Origin: Palaeococcus ferrophilus DSM 13482
GTDB taxonomy: Archaea; Methanobacteriota_B; Thermococci; Thermococcales; Thermococcaceae
Assembly (NCBI RefSeq): GCF_000966265.1
Contig: NZ_LANF01000011.1
Location: 279,175 to 343,174, forward strand
DNA length: 64,000 bases
Direction of reading: 5' to 3'
The notes below the pieces were generated by a model. That model searched no databases. It was given only the letters and a program-made list of their open reading frames with translations, and was not told the origin of the DNA. Below, piece by piece: positions 55,547 through 64,000 of this stretch; positions within the stretch are counted from its first letter, which is position 1; every line of letters begins with the position of its first letter. Position numbers and translations under genes: made by a program.

Positions 55547-56698
55547 ATGCAGGAGGAGTACAAAAAGGGAATCCTTGACAGGCTCGCCGATAAGCTCGTT
55601 TACGGTATCGGCTCGTTCATCAGCCTCTTCAGGAAGGACTGGAAGAAGAAGAACAAGTCCAAGATGGAAGAATGGCGTCTCATGCTCTACGCCCTCAACC
55701 GCTCGCCCCCGGGACTCATAGGCCTCTTCCTCGTGATACTCTTCGTGTTCTTTGGCATATTCGGCCCGAGGATGGCCCCATGGCCCTACAACTACTTCCC
55801 GTTCTTCGATAACAGTAGCGCCTACCTCGCCCAGCCCGGAACGACGGTCTACCTCGGCCCCCACAACACCAGCGCCACCTTCCACCTTGGAGCGGACCAC
55901 TACGGTAGGGACCTCCTCAGCCTTCTGCTCGCGGGAGCGAGGACTTCATTCGTCATATCCATAATAGTCATAACCCTTGGGGTCCCCCTCGGAATCATCC
56001 TGGGGTTGATAGCCGGCTACTACGGAGGGAAGATCGACGAGCTAGTGATGCGCATAACCGACATGTTCCTTGCCTTCCCCGCGCTCATATTGGCCATAGC
56101 TCTCTCCGCCGTCCTGCCAAACAGACTTCAGGCGTTCATATCGAGCCACGCCCACCTACAGAGCTTCGTTCTGTGGCTGTTCGCCCTCGATGTGAGGGAG
56201 GCCGGAAACCTCGGAAGGCTCCTATCGGTGATACTCGCCATGATCATAGTCTGGTGGCCAGCTTATGCGAGGATAACGAGGGGTTCAACCCTAACGGAGA
56301 AGGAGAACCTCTACGTTGAGGCGGCGAGGGCGATAGGCCTGAGCTCGTGGACGATAATGTTCAGGCACATCCTTCCCAACATCGTTGGCCCCATCCTCGT
56401 CTACATCACCCTCGACTTCGGTGGCGTTATACTCATGGAGGCAGGTTTGAGCTTCCTCGGCCTTGGTGCCACCCCACCGATAGCGGACTGGGGTAGGATA
56501 GTTTACGACGGGGCCCAGTTCTTCCCGAGGGCGTGGTGGCTCATCGTGTACCCGGGTTTCGTGGTCATGCTCGTGGCCCTTGGATGGAACCTGCTCGGTG
56601 ACACGCTCAGGGACATCCTCGACCCGAAGACGAGGAGGAGCATAGAGTTCAAGGTCAAGAAGGCCGAACAGATGGAGGAGGGTGAGAGCAATGCCTGA
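55547..56698 (+). CDS. DppC/OppC-type ABC transporter permease
   Basis: Second membrane subunit, about 383 aa. Between membrane segment 1 (residues about 65-82) and the LGADHYGRDLLSLLL motif there are only about 50 residues, the standard family spacing, unlike the large insert in transporter 1. The EAA loop is AARAIGLSSWTIMFRHILPN (20 residues). There is a longer than usual basic cytoplasmic N-terminus. ATG 55547 follows GAGGTGG. The next gene overlaps by eight bases. Confidence 0.87.
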   Translation: MQEEYKKGILDRLADKLVYGIGSFISLFRKDWKKKNKSKMEEWRLMLYALNRSPPGLIGLFLVILFVFFGIFGPRMAPWPYNYFPFFDNSSAYLAQPGTTVYLGPHNTSATFHLGADHYGRDLLSLLLAGARTSFVISIIVITLGVPLGIILGLIAGYYGGKIDELVMRITDMFLAFPALILAIALSAVLPNRLQAFISSHAHLQSFVLWLFALDVREAGNLGRLLSVILAMIIVWWPAYARITRGSTLTEKENLYVEAARAIGLSSWTIMFRHILPNIVGPILVYITLDFGGVILMEAGLSFLGLGATPPIADWGRIVYDGAQFFPRAWWLIVYPGFVVMLVALGWNLLGDTLRDILDPKTRRSIEFKVKKAEQMEEGESNA

Positions 56699-57668
56699 AC
56701 CAATCCTTGAGGTTAGGGACCTCACCGTTCACTTCTACACCTACGCCGGAATAGTCAAGGCAATAGAGAAGGTCTCCTTCGACGTTTACAAGGGAGAGAC
56801 CTTCGCCCTCGTTGGTGAAACCGGCTGTGGAAAGAGCGTGACTTCGAGGGCTTTAACCCAGCTCATAGAGAGCCCCGGAAGGATCGTGGGTGGAAAGGTC
56901 ATCTACCACTCCGACAAAGGACCCATTGACCTGCTAAAGCTGAACGAGGAGGAGATAAGGAAGATAAGGGGCAAGGAGATAGCCTACATCTTCCAGGATC
57001 CCCATGCTTCACTCGACCCCCTCTACCGCGTTGGCCACCAGATAGCCGAGGCCATGGTGGTTCACGAGACGGTTAGGGACTGGAAGGAGGGGATAAAGAG
57101 GGCCCTCGACATACTCAAGCGCGTCCTCATTCCCGATCCCGAGAACAGGGTCAAGAACTACCCCCACGAGATGAGCGGGGGAATGAAGCAGCGCGTTGTG
57201 ATAGGGACGGGCTTAGCCAACAACCCCAAGATACTCATAGCGGACGAACCCACCACCGCCCTTGACGTTACCGTTCAGGCGCAGATACTCGATCTCATGA
57301 ACAGGCTCAAGAGGGACTACAACACCACCCTGATACTAATCACCCACAACATGGGTGTGGTAGCTGAGATGGCCGACAGGATAGCGGTGATGTACGCGGG
57401 CAAGATAGCGGAGATAGGGACAGCCGAGCAGATATTCAAGAACCCGCTCCACCCATACACGCAGGGACTCCTCAAGGCCGTGCCCAACCCCATGAAGAAG
57501 ATAGAGCGCCTCGACGCCATCCCTGGAACAGTTCCCAACCTCATAACTCCCCCATCGGGATGCCGCTTCCACCCGAGGTGCCCCTTCGCAATGGAGAGGT
57601 GCAAGCAGGAAGTGCCGGAGCTTAAGGAGGTTGAACCGGGTCACTTCGTGGCCTGCCACCTGTACTGA
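56691..57668 (+). CDS. Peptide-type ABC transporter ATP-binding protein (DppD/OppD)
   Basis: 325 aa ATPase of transporter 2. Walker A is GETGCGKSV, with Thr in place of the more common Ser; the signature is MSGGMKQRVVIG, Walker B ILIADEPTTALD and switch ITHNMG, with Asn where Asp is usual. The C-terminal Cys motif is GCRFHPRCPFAMERC. ATG 56691 follows GGAGGGTGAGAGC. The changes at Walker A and the switch are conservative and probably functional. Confidence 0.88.
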   Translation: MPEPILEVRDLTVHFYTYAGIVKAIEKVSFDVYKGETFALVGETGCGKSVTSRALTQLIESPGRIVGGKVIYHSDKGPIDLLKLNEEEIRKIRGKEIAYIFQDPHASLDPLYRVGHQIAEAMVVHETVRDWKEGIKRALDILKRVLIPDPENRVKNYPHEMSGGMKQRVVIGTGLANNPKILIADEPTTALDVTVQAQILDLMNRLKRDYNTTLILITHNMGVVAEMADRIAVMYAGKIAEIGTAEQIFKNPLHPYTQGLLKAVPNPMKKIERLDAIPGTVPNLITPPSGCRFHPRCPFAMERCKQEVPELKEVEPGHFVACHLY

Positions 57669-57677
57669 GGTGATAGC

Positions 57678-58655
57678 ATGAGCGAGCCCATACTCAAAGT
57701 TGAAAACCTCAAGAAGTACTTCCCGGTCAAGGGATTGTTCTTCACGAAGGGCTACGTCAAAGCCGTTGACGGAGTGAGCTTCGAAATAAGGAAGGGCGAA
57801 ACCTTCGGTCTCGTGGGTGAGAGCGGCTGCGGTAAGACCACCACGGGAAGAACCCTCCTCCGCCTTATAGAGCCCACGGCAGGGAGGATAATCTTCGATG
57901 GAAAGGACGTCACCCAGCTCAAGGGGGACGAGATGAAGTGGTTCCGCAGAAGGGCCCAGATCATGTTCCAGGATCCCTACTCCTCCCTCAACCCGAGGCA
58001 GACCGTCTTTGAGGTCATCATGGAGCCCGTGCGCTTCCACGGAATCCACGTTGACGACCCGGAGGAGTTCGTGATAAGGCTCCTCGAGAGCGTTGGACTC
58101 AACGAGATGCACCTCTACCGCTATCCCCACGAGTTCTCGGGCGGCCAGAGGCAGCGTATAGCACTGGCGAGGCTTCTCGCTTTAAAGCCGGAGTTCATAG
58201 TGCTCGACGAACCGACCTCTGCCCTCGACGTTTCCGTTCAGGCCAACATCCTCAACACCCTCAAGGATCTCCAGAAGGAGTTCGGATTCACCTACCTCTT
58301 CATCAGCCACGACCTCGGTGTCGTCAAGTACATGAGCCACCGCATGGGAGTTATGTACCTCGGAAAGCTCGTCGAGGTCGGACCTGCAGAGAAGATATTC
58401 GAGAACCCGCTCCACCCATACACGAAGTTCCTACTGTCAGCCATACCCGTCCCTGACCCGGAGCTGGCCAGGGAGCTCAAGGAAAAGCGTATGAAGGTTG
58501 AGGGTGAGCCACCGAGCCCAATAAACCCACCCGCTGGCTGTCGCTTCCACCCGAGGTGCCCCTTCGCAATGGAACGCTGCAAAAAGGAGGAGCCCCCACT
58601 AATAGAGGTCGAGAAGGACCACTACGTTGCCTGCTGGCTCTACGCCAAATCCTAA
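57678..58655 (+). CDS. Peptide-type ABC transporter ATP-binding protein (DppF/OppF)
   Basis: 325 aa partner ATPase of transporter 2. Walker A GESGCGKTTTG, signature FSGGQRQRIALARLL (Phe instead of Leu at position one), Walker B FIVLDEPTSALD, switch ISHDLG and the C-terminal GCRFHPRCPFAMERC motif are intact. It closes the operon and converges on the minus-strand hypothetical gene with a four-base overlap. Confidence 0.88.
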   Translation: MSEPILKVENLKKYFPVKGLFFTKGYVKAVDGVSFEIRKGETFGLVGESGCGKTTTGRTLLRLIEPTAGRIIFDGKDVTQLKGDEMKWFRRRAQIMFQDPYSSLNPRQTVFEVIMEPVRFHGIHVDDPEEFVIRLLESVGLNEMHLYRYPHEFSGGQRQRIALARLLALKPEFIVLDEPTSALDVSVQANILNTLKDLQKEFGFTYLFISHDLGVVKYMSHRMGVMYLGKLVEVGPAEKIFENPLHPYTKFLLSAIPVPDPELARELKEKRMKVEGEPPSPINPPAGCRFHPRCPFAMERCKKEEPPLIEVEKDHYVACWLYAKS

Positions 58656-59233
58656 CCTCTCTTCTTTTCTCCAATTAGGGCCCTTCTAAAGCCCTCGTCC
58701 ATTTTCAGAAGGGCTGAGTAAACGGCGTCTTTCTTCCCCTTTTCATCGAGGACTTCTCCTTTCTCAAGGTCAACGCTGATTCTGTAATGGGTGAGCCCCT
58801 TCACGGTTACCTTAACCTCTCCGAGGTCGGCCGCGGATTTAACGCCGAGAACCTTTTTCAGTATGGCCAGAGAAAGCATCGCCTCACGGCTTTTCTCGGC
58901 CAGCTCCTCGTCCTCCTTAACGTGCCTGAAGAAGCCCGTGGGGAGGCCCAGGAGACGCGAGAGGTTCCAGCGTCTCATGTGCCTCATCCTGTCATCAATG
59001 CGCTCTCCCGCTAACTTCGCCACCTCCATGTAGAGGGCCTTCAGAAAGTCCTCGAGTTCATCCTCCCCTAAAAGGGCCTCGAGCGAACCCGCGGGGAGGG
59101 ACTCCGGAAAGTTCCTCTTCCGTATCAGCGTGCTTATCCTCTCAACCCGGGAGAGCCTCCTCGAAAAGTGAGCGTCAATCGCGTACTCCTCCCCGTTTAC
59201 CTCGAACACCAAAAAAGGCACCTTCACCTCCAT
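58652..59233 (-). CDS. Hypothetical protein
   Basis: 193 aa, mostly helical and charged. It opens with a strand segment (VPFLVFEVNGEEYAIDAHF, 19 residues), followed by helical parts and a strand-turn-strand near 140-165 (EVKVTVKGLTHYRISVDLEK, 20 residues). No known domain or catalytic motif is recognised. It lies back to back with the Hel308 gene (divergent, about 70 bases apart). Confidence 0.55.
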   Translation of the reverse strand: MEVKVPFLVFEVNGEEYAIDAHFSRRLSRVERISTLIRKRNFPESLPAGSLEALLGEDELEDFLKALYMEVAKLAGERIDDRMRHMRRWNLSRLLGLPTGFFRHVKEDEELAEKSREAMLSLAILKKVLGVKSAADLGEVKVTVKGLTHYRISVDLEKGEVLDEKGKKDAVYSALLKMDEGFRRALIGEKKRG

Positions 59234-59302
59234 GCTCCCACCGTATCCAGATCGGGGAAAGAGCTAAAAAAGCTTGCTCCCGAGTTAGGTGAGTGAGAGG
59301 GC

Positions 59303-61459
59303 ATGAAGGTTGAAGAGCTTCCGGTTGACGAGAGGATAATCAAACTCCTCCTTGAGAGGGGGATAGAGGAACTCTACCCTCCCCAGGCTGAAGCTTTAAA
59401 AAGCGGCGTCCTGGAGGGGGATAACCTTCTCCTCGCCATTCCAACGGCGAGCGGAAAGACCCTTGTGGCTGAAATCGTGATGCTCAACAGGCTCTTCCGG
59501 GAGGGCGGAAAGGCCGTCTATCTGGTTCCCCTGAAGGCGCTGGCGGAGGAGAAGTACCGTGAGTTCCGCGACTGGGAGCGTTTTGGCGTGAGGATAGGGG
59601 TAACCACCGGAGACTACGACTCTTCCGACGAGTGGCTCGGGAGGTACGACATAATAATCTCCACCTCCGAGAAGTTCGATTCTATTCTGAGGCACAGGGC
59701 GAGCTGGGTTAAAGATGTGGGCCTCGTTGTGGCGGACGAGGTGCACCTCATCGGCTCCTACAACAGGGGGGCCACGCTGGAGATGATTTTGAGCCACATG
59801 ATCGGGAAGGCGCAGATTCTAGCTTTGAGCGCAACGGTTGGAAACGCCGCGGAACTGGCGAAGTGGCTCAACGCAAAGCTCGTGATGAGTGAGTGGCGGC
59901 CCGTAAAGCTCAGGAAAGGAATATTCCACATGGGGGAGCTCAAGTGGGAGGACGGGAGCGTTGAGCGCTTCTCCTCCGACTGGGATGGCCTCGTGGTTGA
60001 TGCCGTTAGGAGGGGCAAGGGGGCCCTTGTATTCGTGAACACGCGGAGGAGCGCGGAGAGGGAAGCCGTCAGGCTCGGAAAGAAAATCGGAAAGCTCCTC
60101 ACAAAGCCTGAGAAGCGGGCCCTCGAGAAGCTCGTCTCGGAGGTGGAGGACAACCCCACCAACAGGCGCGTCAAGGAGGCCCTCATCAACGGCGTCGCCT
60201 TCCACCACGCGGGGCTCCCTAGGGACGTCAGAACACTTATAGAGGACTCTTTCAGGGAGGGGACGATAAAAACGATTGTGGCGACGCCGACGCTCGCGGT
60301 TGGAGTGAATACCCCCGCCTTTCGCGTTGTAATCCGCGATACGAAGAGATACTCGAGTTTCGGGTGGACGGATATCCCCATCCTTGAGATACAGCAGATG
60401 CTGGGAAGGGCCGGAAGACCGAAGTACGATAGCGAAGGGGAGGCCATAATAGTGGCCAAGGCGAACGAGGACCCGGATGAGAAGTTCAAGCGCTACATCC
60501 TCGGAAAGCCGGAGAAGCTCTTCTCCATGCTCTCAAACGAGAGCTCCTTCAGAAGCCAGGTGCTCGCCCTCATCACCAACTTCGGAATAGGGGACTTCAG
60601 GGGTCTCACCGCCTTCCTGGAGAGGACGTTCTTCCACCACCAGCGCGGCGACCTCTACACCCTTTCGGAGAGGGCGAAGCGGATAATCCACTTCCTCTTT
60701 GAGAACGGCTTCATAGACCTAACCCTCGACGATTCCTTCGTTCCCATCCCCTTCGGTGTAAGGACGTCCCAGCTCTACCTCGACCCGCTCACGGCGAAGC
60801 GCTTCAAGGACGCTCTACCGCACCTCGAGGAGAACCCAAACCCCCTCGGCGTCTTCTACCTCCTCGCGAGTACGCCGGACATGAGTTCCTTCTACGCAAA
60901 GAAGAGCGAGATGGACGATCTGATTGACCTCGCCTACGAGATGGAGGAGCACCTGTACACGGATATACCCTACGAGGACTACGAGCTTCAAATCTTCCTA
61001 GGGAACCTCAAGACCGCCAAAGTTCTCCTCGACTGGATAAACGAGGTGAAGGACGAGCGCATCCTTGAGGAGTACAAAATAGACCCTGGAGACCTGTACC
61101 GCACGCTCGAACTGGCCGACTGGCTCCTCTACTCCCTCGTGGAGATATACAAGCTCTTCGAGCCAAAGGATAGAGTTCTCAACTTCCTCCAGGAGCTGAG
61201 GCTCAGGGTGAAGCACGGCGTCAGGGAGGAGCTCCTGCCGCTCGTGAAGCTTCCGATGGTGGGTAGAAAGAGGGCGAGGGCCCTTTACAATGCGGGCTTC
61301 AGAACCCCGGAGGAGATAGCCAAGGCGAAGCCAGCTCAGCTGCTCAAGGTCGAGGGGATAGGACCGGGGATACTCAAAGAGATATACAGGGCGCTGAACG
61401 TGGAAGTTGAGATCAGGGAGAAGCGCTCGAAGAAAACGCTCGACGCGTTTTTTAAATGA
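59303..61459 (+). CDS. hel308: Hel308/Hjm family DNA helicase
   Basis: 718 aa superfamily 2 helicase that unwinds forked and Holliday-type DNA at stalled replication forks. Motifs: PTASGKT (Walker A, about residues 49-55), VADEVHLIG (motif II), LSATVGN (III), and QMLGRAGRP (VI). The C-terminal winged-helix, ratchet and helix-hairpin-helix (KVEGIGPGILKEI) domains are present. The protein ends KKTLDAFFK, a PCNA-interaction-like motif (consensus QxxLxxFF) with Lys for Gln. A tRNA gene begins two bases after the stop on the opposite strand. Confidence 0.93.
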   Translation: MKVEELPVDERIIKLLLERGIEELYPPQAEALKSGVLEGDNLLLAIPTASGKTLVAEIVMLNRLFREGGKAVYLVPLKALAEEKYREFRDWERFGVRIGVTTGDYDSSDEWLGRYDIIISTSEKFDSILRHRASWVKDVGLVVADEVHLIGSYNRGATLEMILSHMIGKAQILALSATVGNAAELAKWLNAKLVMSEWRPVKLRKGIFHMGELKWEDGSVERFSSDWDGLVVDAVRRGKGALVFVNTRRSAEREAVRLGKKIGKLLTKPEKRALEKLVSEVEDNPTNRRVKEALINGVAFHHAGLPRDVRTLIEDSFREGTIKTIVATPTLAVGVNTPAFRVVIRDTKRYSSFGWTDIPILEIQQMLGRAGRPKYDSEGEAIIVAKANEDPDEKFKRYILGKPEKLFSMLSNESSFRSQVLALITNFGIGDFRGLTAFLERTFFHHQRGDLYTLSERAKRIIHFLFENGFIDLTLDDSFVPIPFGVRTSQLYLDPLTAKRFKDALPHLEENPNPLGVFYLLASTPDMSSFYAKKSEMDDLIDLAYEMEEHLYTDIPYEDYELQIFLGNLKTAKVLLDWINEVKDERILEEYKIDPGDLYRTLELADWLLYSLVEIYKLFEPKDRVLNFLQELRLRVKHGVREELLPLVKLPMVGRKRARALYNAGFRTPEEIAKAKPAQLLKVEGIGPGILKEIYRALNVEVEIREKRSKKTLDAFFK

Positions 61460-61460
61460 A

Positions 61461-61538
61461 TGGTGCGGTGGCCGGGATTTGAACCCGGGTCAGCGGCTCG
61501 GGAGGCCGCGGTCCTAGACCAGACTAGACTACCACCGC
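61461..61538 (-). tRNA. tRNA-Gly (CCC)
   Basis: The minus strand folds with acceptor arms GCGGTGG and CCACCGC, anticodon stem GCGGC/GCCGC with loop CTCCCGA (anticodon CCC), and T-arm CGGG-TTCAAAT-CCCG. The discriminator is A and CCA is encoded (61461-61463). A TATA-like GCTTTTAAGC lies about 30-40 bases upstream (61568-61577). No intron is seen. Confidence 0.92.
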
Positions 61539-61628
61539 CCCAGCATTCTATTATAGTACAAAGTGAGCTTAAAAGCTTTATGGGCTAAGCTTTTTAAGCG
61601 GAGGCCCCTAGTTGCGGGTGGGCTCAAG

Positions 61629-62249
61629 GTGATAATCTACGTCGTTGGAATGCCAGGCTCAGGGAAGGGGGAGGTCGTCAAGGTCTTCAGACGTCTCGGT
61701 GTTCCCCACGTTTCTATGGGAGACGTGGTGAGGGAGGAGGCGGAGAAAAGGGGCGTTCTCAAGACGCCAGAGGGAATGCGCAAGGTGAGCATACAGCTGC
61801 GCCAGGAGTTTGGGGAGAGCGCGGTAGCAAAGCTGTGCATCCCGAAAGTCAGGAAGCTCCTGGCGGAGCACGATACCGTTGTGGTTGACGGTGTGCGCTC
61901 CCTCGACGAGATAGGCACTTTTAGGGAAGCGTTTCCAGAGGAAAAGATGGTGGTCATAGCTGTCCATTCATCCCCACATAAGCGCTTCGAGAGGCTTCGC
62001 AGGAGGGGCAGGAGCGACGACCCCTCGACGTGGGGGGACTTCGAGGAGAGGGACTGGAAGGAGCTGCGCTTTGGACTCGGGAACGTCATAGCGCTCGCGG
62101 ACTACATGCTGGTGAACGATGACGGCCTTGATGAGTACCGTATGAGGATTCTCCAGCTGGCAAAAAAATTGGGGGTTTTAGACCTACCCCAACATGGAAT
62201 CAAGGAAGAGCATCACGTAGAAGCCGATGAAAAAGCCGAGAGTTATTAG
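61629..62249 (+). CDS. UPF0200-family P-loop kinase-like protein
   Basis: About 206 aa. The P-loop GMPGSGKGE lies near the N-terminus, followed by VSMGDVVREEAEKRG and VVVDGVRSLDEI. These resemble dephospho-CoA kinase and adenylate-kinase-type folds; archaeal UPF0200 members are uncharacterised. GTG 61629 is the likely start because GGGTGGG lies upstream and family members begin at this point. The 3' end overlaps the convergent ZIP gene by 66 bases. Confidence 0.78.
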   Translation: MIIYVVGMPGSGKGEVVKVFRRLGVPHVSMGDVVREEAEKRGVLKTPEGMRKVSIQLRQEFGESAVAKLCIPKVRKLLAEHDTVVVDGVRSLDEIGTFREAFPEEKMVVIAVHSSPHKRFERLRRRGRSDDPSTWGDFEERDWKELRFGLGNVIALADYMLVNDDGLDEYRMRILQLAKKLGVLDLPQHGIKEEHHVEADEKAESY

Positions 62250-62993
62250 CGTCTCGTTCTCCTCCTTTTTGTAAATCTCCGGTATCATCTCCTTGACGGT
62301 GACGTAGAGCATTGCCCCCCCAGCCATGCCAAGACCGTAGGGCAAAAGCCCGTGGAAGGTGCTGAAGAACACCGCCCCAAGGAGGGCCATGACCATCTCC
62401 GCGACGCCGCTTAAGACGCCCATGGCGATGGGTTGAAGGCGCTTCTTCTGGAGAACCGCGAGGGGGAGCGAGACCACCGTGCCCTCGGGGAAGTCCTGGA
62501 TTCCTATGGCTATGGCCGTCACGAGCCCCGTGGGAATGTCGTAAACGATGGAGGTTCCAACGGCGAGCCCCTCCGGAAGGTTGTGGATTATCACGGCCAA
62601 AACGATGAGCCACACGACCCTTATCCTCTCCCTGAGTTCACTGGGCCCTTCGTAGCCCTTGACGAGGTGCTCGTGGGGGACGAGGTTGTCTATGGCGTAT
62701 ATCATGAGAACGCCCAGGGCGATGCCCACTCCCGCCGGAGTAAACGTCCCCGTGGACTCTATGGCCGGGAGTATCAGACTCGTGAAGCTCGCCACTATCA
62801 TAACACCAGCCGCGAAGGAGAGGCTCACGTCAACGCTCCATTCGGGAAGGTTTCTCGCAAATATGGCCACGAGAGAACCCAAACTCGTCATAAGGGCCAC
62901 GAAAATTCCCGCGTAGAAGACCACCAGCATTGTGCTTCCGCCCGATACCTCGAGAAGGTACCCGCTGAGTGAGGTTACGAAGTTTTCTAACAT
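62184..62993 (-). CDS. ZIP-family metal transporter
   Basis: 269 aa with about eight membrane segments. The metal-binding helices show [11 protein letters not shown] (segment 4) and [11 protein letters not shown] (segment 5), the signature of ZIP (GufA/ZupT-type) carriers of zinc or related divalent ions. A His-containing cytoplasmic loop ([11 protein letters not shown]) lies between segments 3 and 4. The start ATG follows GGGTGT. Metal specificity cannot be told. Confidence 0.87.
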   Translation of the reverse strand: MLENFVTSLSGYLLEVSGGSTMLVVFYAGIFVALMTSLGSLVAIFARNLPEWSVDVSLSFAAGVMIVASFTSLILPAIESTGTFTPAGVGIALGVLMIYAIDNLVPHEHLVKGYEGPSELRERIRVVWLIVLAVIIHNLPEGLAVGTSIVYDIPTGLVTAIAIGIQDFPEGTVVSLPLAVLQKKRLQPIAMGVLSGVAEMVMALLGAVFFSTFHGLLPYGLGMAGGAMLYVTVKEMIPEIYKKEENETLITLGFFIGFYVMLFLDSMLG

Positions 62994-63065
62994 TATTCGG
63001 ACACCCTAAAAAGTATGGGGCAATTATTTATAAGGATTTCGCGGAGTCTCCAAAAGGTGAGAAAA

Positions 63066-63473
63066 ATGTTCGAGGAAGTCGAGGTTGAGGCTCACGTTCA
63101 TCCAACCGAGGACGTCGAGAAGGTCAAGAGGGCGATGCTCGCTCTCGTCCCGGAGCTGGAGTTCGAGGCCTTCGAGCAGGGCGACGAGATGATCCTCGTG
63201 GGGAAAACGCGGAGCAAAAAGGCCCTCCAGAGGCTCTACGAGCTCTTCAGGGGGCAGGCCATACTGGACACGGCGAGGGCCATACTCGAGGAGGGGACCT
63301 TCGGCGAGGAGATAATATTCAAGGTCAACAAGCAGGTGGCCTTCGTTGGGAAGGTGAACTTCAACGAGGAATCGCCCCTCGGCCCGCTGACCATTATCAT
63401 ACGCTCGAAGGACCCTCACAGGCTCATAAAGTGGCTCGCGCCTAGGACGAAGAATGGAGTGCCCATAGAGTGA
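63066..63473 (+). CDS. UPF0201 protein
   Basis: About 135 aa, a small archaeal family with a ribosomal L5/RNA-binding-like alpha/beta fold. It begins [20 protein letters not shown] (20 residues) and ends with [20 protein letters not shown] (20 residues). ATG 63066 follows AAGGTGAGAAAA; an upstream in-frame ATG at 63015 has no ribosome site. Biochemical function unknown. Confidence 0.8.
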   Translation: MFEEVEVEAHVHPTEDVEKVKRAMLALVPELEFEAFEQGDEMILVGKTRSKKALQRLYELFRGQAILDTARAILEEGTFGEEIIFKVNKQVAFVGKVNFNEESPLGPLTIIIRSKDPHRLIKWLAPRTKNGVPIE

Positions 63474-63511
63474 GGCCCGGGCCTCACATCTCCCTTCTGC
63501 CCACGAGAAAA

Positions 63512-63520
63512 CTATATAAA
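63512..63520 (+). promoter_or_regulatory. TATA box of the acyl-CoA synthetase gene
   Basis: CTATATAAA, about 70 bases before ATG 63587, is a strong archaeal TATA box. Confidence 0.55.
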
Positions 63521-63586
63521 CGTAAAAGAAAACCCCAAATAGCTTCGGTAAAGGGCATTAATGGACATGAACGGAAGGTGGTTAAG

Positions 63587-64000
63587 ATGAATCTGAACCC
63601 GCTGTTTTACCCCAAGAGCGTGGCCGTGATCGGAGCCTCCAACAAGGAGGGCAAAATCGGAAACGCCATAATGAAGAACCTCATAAACTTCGGTTTTAAG
63701 GGCAGGATATACCCCGTGAACGTTAAGGAGAAGGAAGTGCTCGGATTAAAGGCCTACCCCAGCGTCTCGGCCATCCCCGATGAGGTTGATGTTGCCGTCA
63801 TAGCCATCCCCGGGAAGTTCGTTCCTGATGTGATTGACGAGTGCGGCGAGAAGGGAGTTAAAGCTGCCGTGGTAATCTCCGCCGGCTTCAAGGAGGCCGG
63901 AAGGGTTGAGCTCGAGGAGGAGCTCGTTAAGAGGGCTAAAAAGTGGGGTATAAGACTCGTCGGCCCGAACTGCCTCGGCGTCACCAACCTTGAGAACGGC
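63587..64000 (+). CDS. ADP-forming acyl-CoA synthetase alpha subunit (partial, runs off the window)
   Basis: The first 138 codons are present. The protein begins MNLNPLFYPKSVAVIGASNK, followed by KIGNAIMKNLI, GRIYPVNVKEKEVLG, AVIAIPGKFVP and RLVGPNCLGV. This is the CoA-binding domain of the archaeal acetyl/acyl-CoA synthetase (ADP-forming) alpha chain, which makes ATP from acyl-CoA in peptide and sugar fermentation. Several paralogues exist in Thermococcales, so the acyl specificity is open. ATG 63587 follows GGAAGGTGG. Confidence 0.88.
   Translation, partial: MNLNPLFYPKSVAVIGASNKEGKIGNAIMKNLINFGFKGRIYPVNVKEKEVLGLKAYPSVSAIPDEVDVAVIAIPGKFVPDVIDECGEKGVKAAVVISAGFKEAGRVELEEELVKRAKKWGIRLVGPNCLGVTNLENG

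Noticed and set aside
61563..61628. N-terminal extension of the UPF0200 protein
   Set aside because: It covers the likely promoter of the gene and of the divergent tRNA; the GTG at 61629 has a good ribosome site and matches the family start.

Overview
The window looks like a stretch of a Thermococcus chromosome (Thermococcales, hyperthermophilic Euryarchaeota). The supporting genes are a tungsten-type glyceraldehyde-3-phosphate:ferredoxin oxidoreductase preceded by a Thermococcales glycolytic motif, an NfnSL-like pair preceded by SurR-type sites, archaeal L41e, SRP19, Kae1, Hel308/Hjm, an arNSUN6-like tRNA methylase, a dolichol-phosphate-mannose synthase of the Pyrococcus type, and a CGP-CTERM surface anchor. 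Genes are tightly packed, starts follow GGTG/GGAGG-type ribosome sites, and promoters have archaeal TATA boxes. Two tRNA genes (Pro-CGG and Gly-CCC) both encode their CCA.

Layout. 0.1-2.4 kb: an orphan pair of peptide-type ABC permeases, the first frameshifted. 2.4-6.9 kb (minus strand): PP-loop ATPase, membrane protein, radical SAM protein, pyrK-pyrC. 7.2-14.4 kb: complete oligopeptide/oligosaccharide-type ABC transporter 1. 14.5-20.2 kb: nadE, DMT transporter, SPASM-only protein, Lrp-type regulators, adenosine-specific kinase, XTP/dITP pyrophosphatase. 20.3-31.4 kb: tRNA-Pro, frameshifted DPM synthase, KaiC-like ATPase/GH57 operon, M28 peptidase, metallophosphoesterase, L41e, nitrilase, and a three-gene membrane-paralogue/HTH operon preceded by a decayed paralogue. 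31.4-35.3 kb (minus): Pro-rich secreted protein, frameshifted DUF3887-YhfC-type protease, PadR repressor and DUF1648/SdpI-like membrane protein. 35.5-44 kb: carbamate kinase, NSUN methylase, flippase-like protein, NAD kinase, DUF835 protein, Kae1, GAPOR. 44-47.4 kb: an AT-rich accessory island with two secreted proteins and a decayed transposase. 47.4-52 kb: NfnLS, TrmI, DUF257 protein, SRP19, RAM-domain protein. 52.2-58.7 kb: complete ABC transporter 2. 58.7-64 kb: Hel308, tRNA-Gly, UPF0200, ZIP transporter, UPF0201, and the start of an ADP-forming acyl-CoA synthetase.

The most unusual signal is that both ABC substrate-binding proteins (7226-9703 and 52229-54385) read in circularly permuted order compared with the canonical OppA/DppA (SBP_bac_5) fold: the C-terminal lobe motifs come first and the N-terminal lobe motifs last. 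The breakpoints differ between the two, and each keeps its signal peptide at the front. Transporter 1 and the orphan permease pair also share a large domain inserted after the first membrane segment of the DppC-like permease.

Other points: three coding regions are broken by single-base frameshifts, two of them at runs of seven G/C. Several perfect inverted repeats overlap predicted transcription starts (7154-7175, 29398-29417, 33591-33611) and are good operator candidates. Function assignments rest on motif recognition by eye; no database search was possible.
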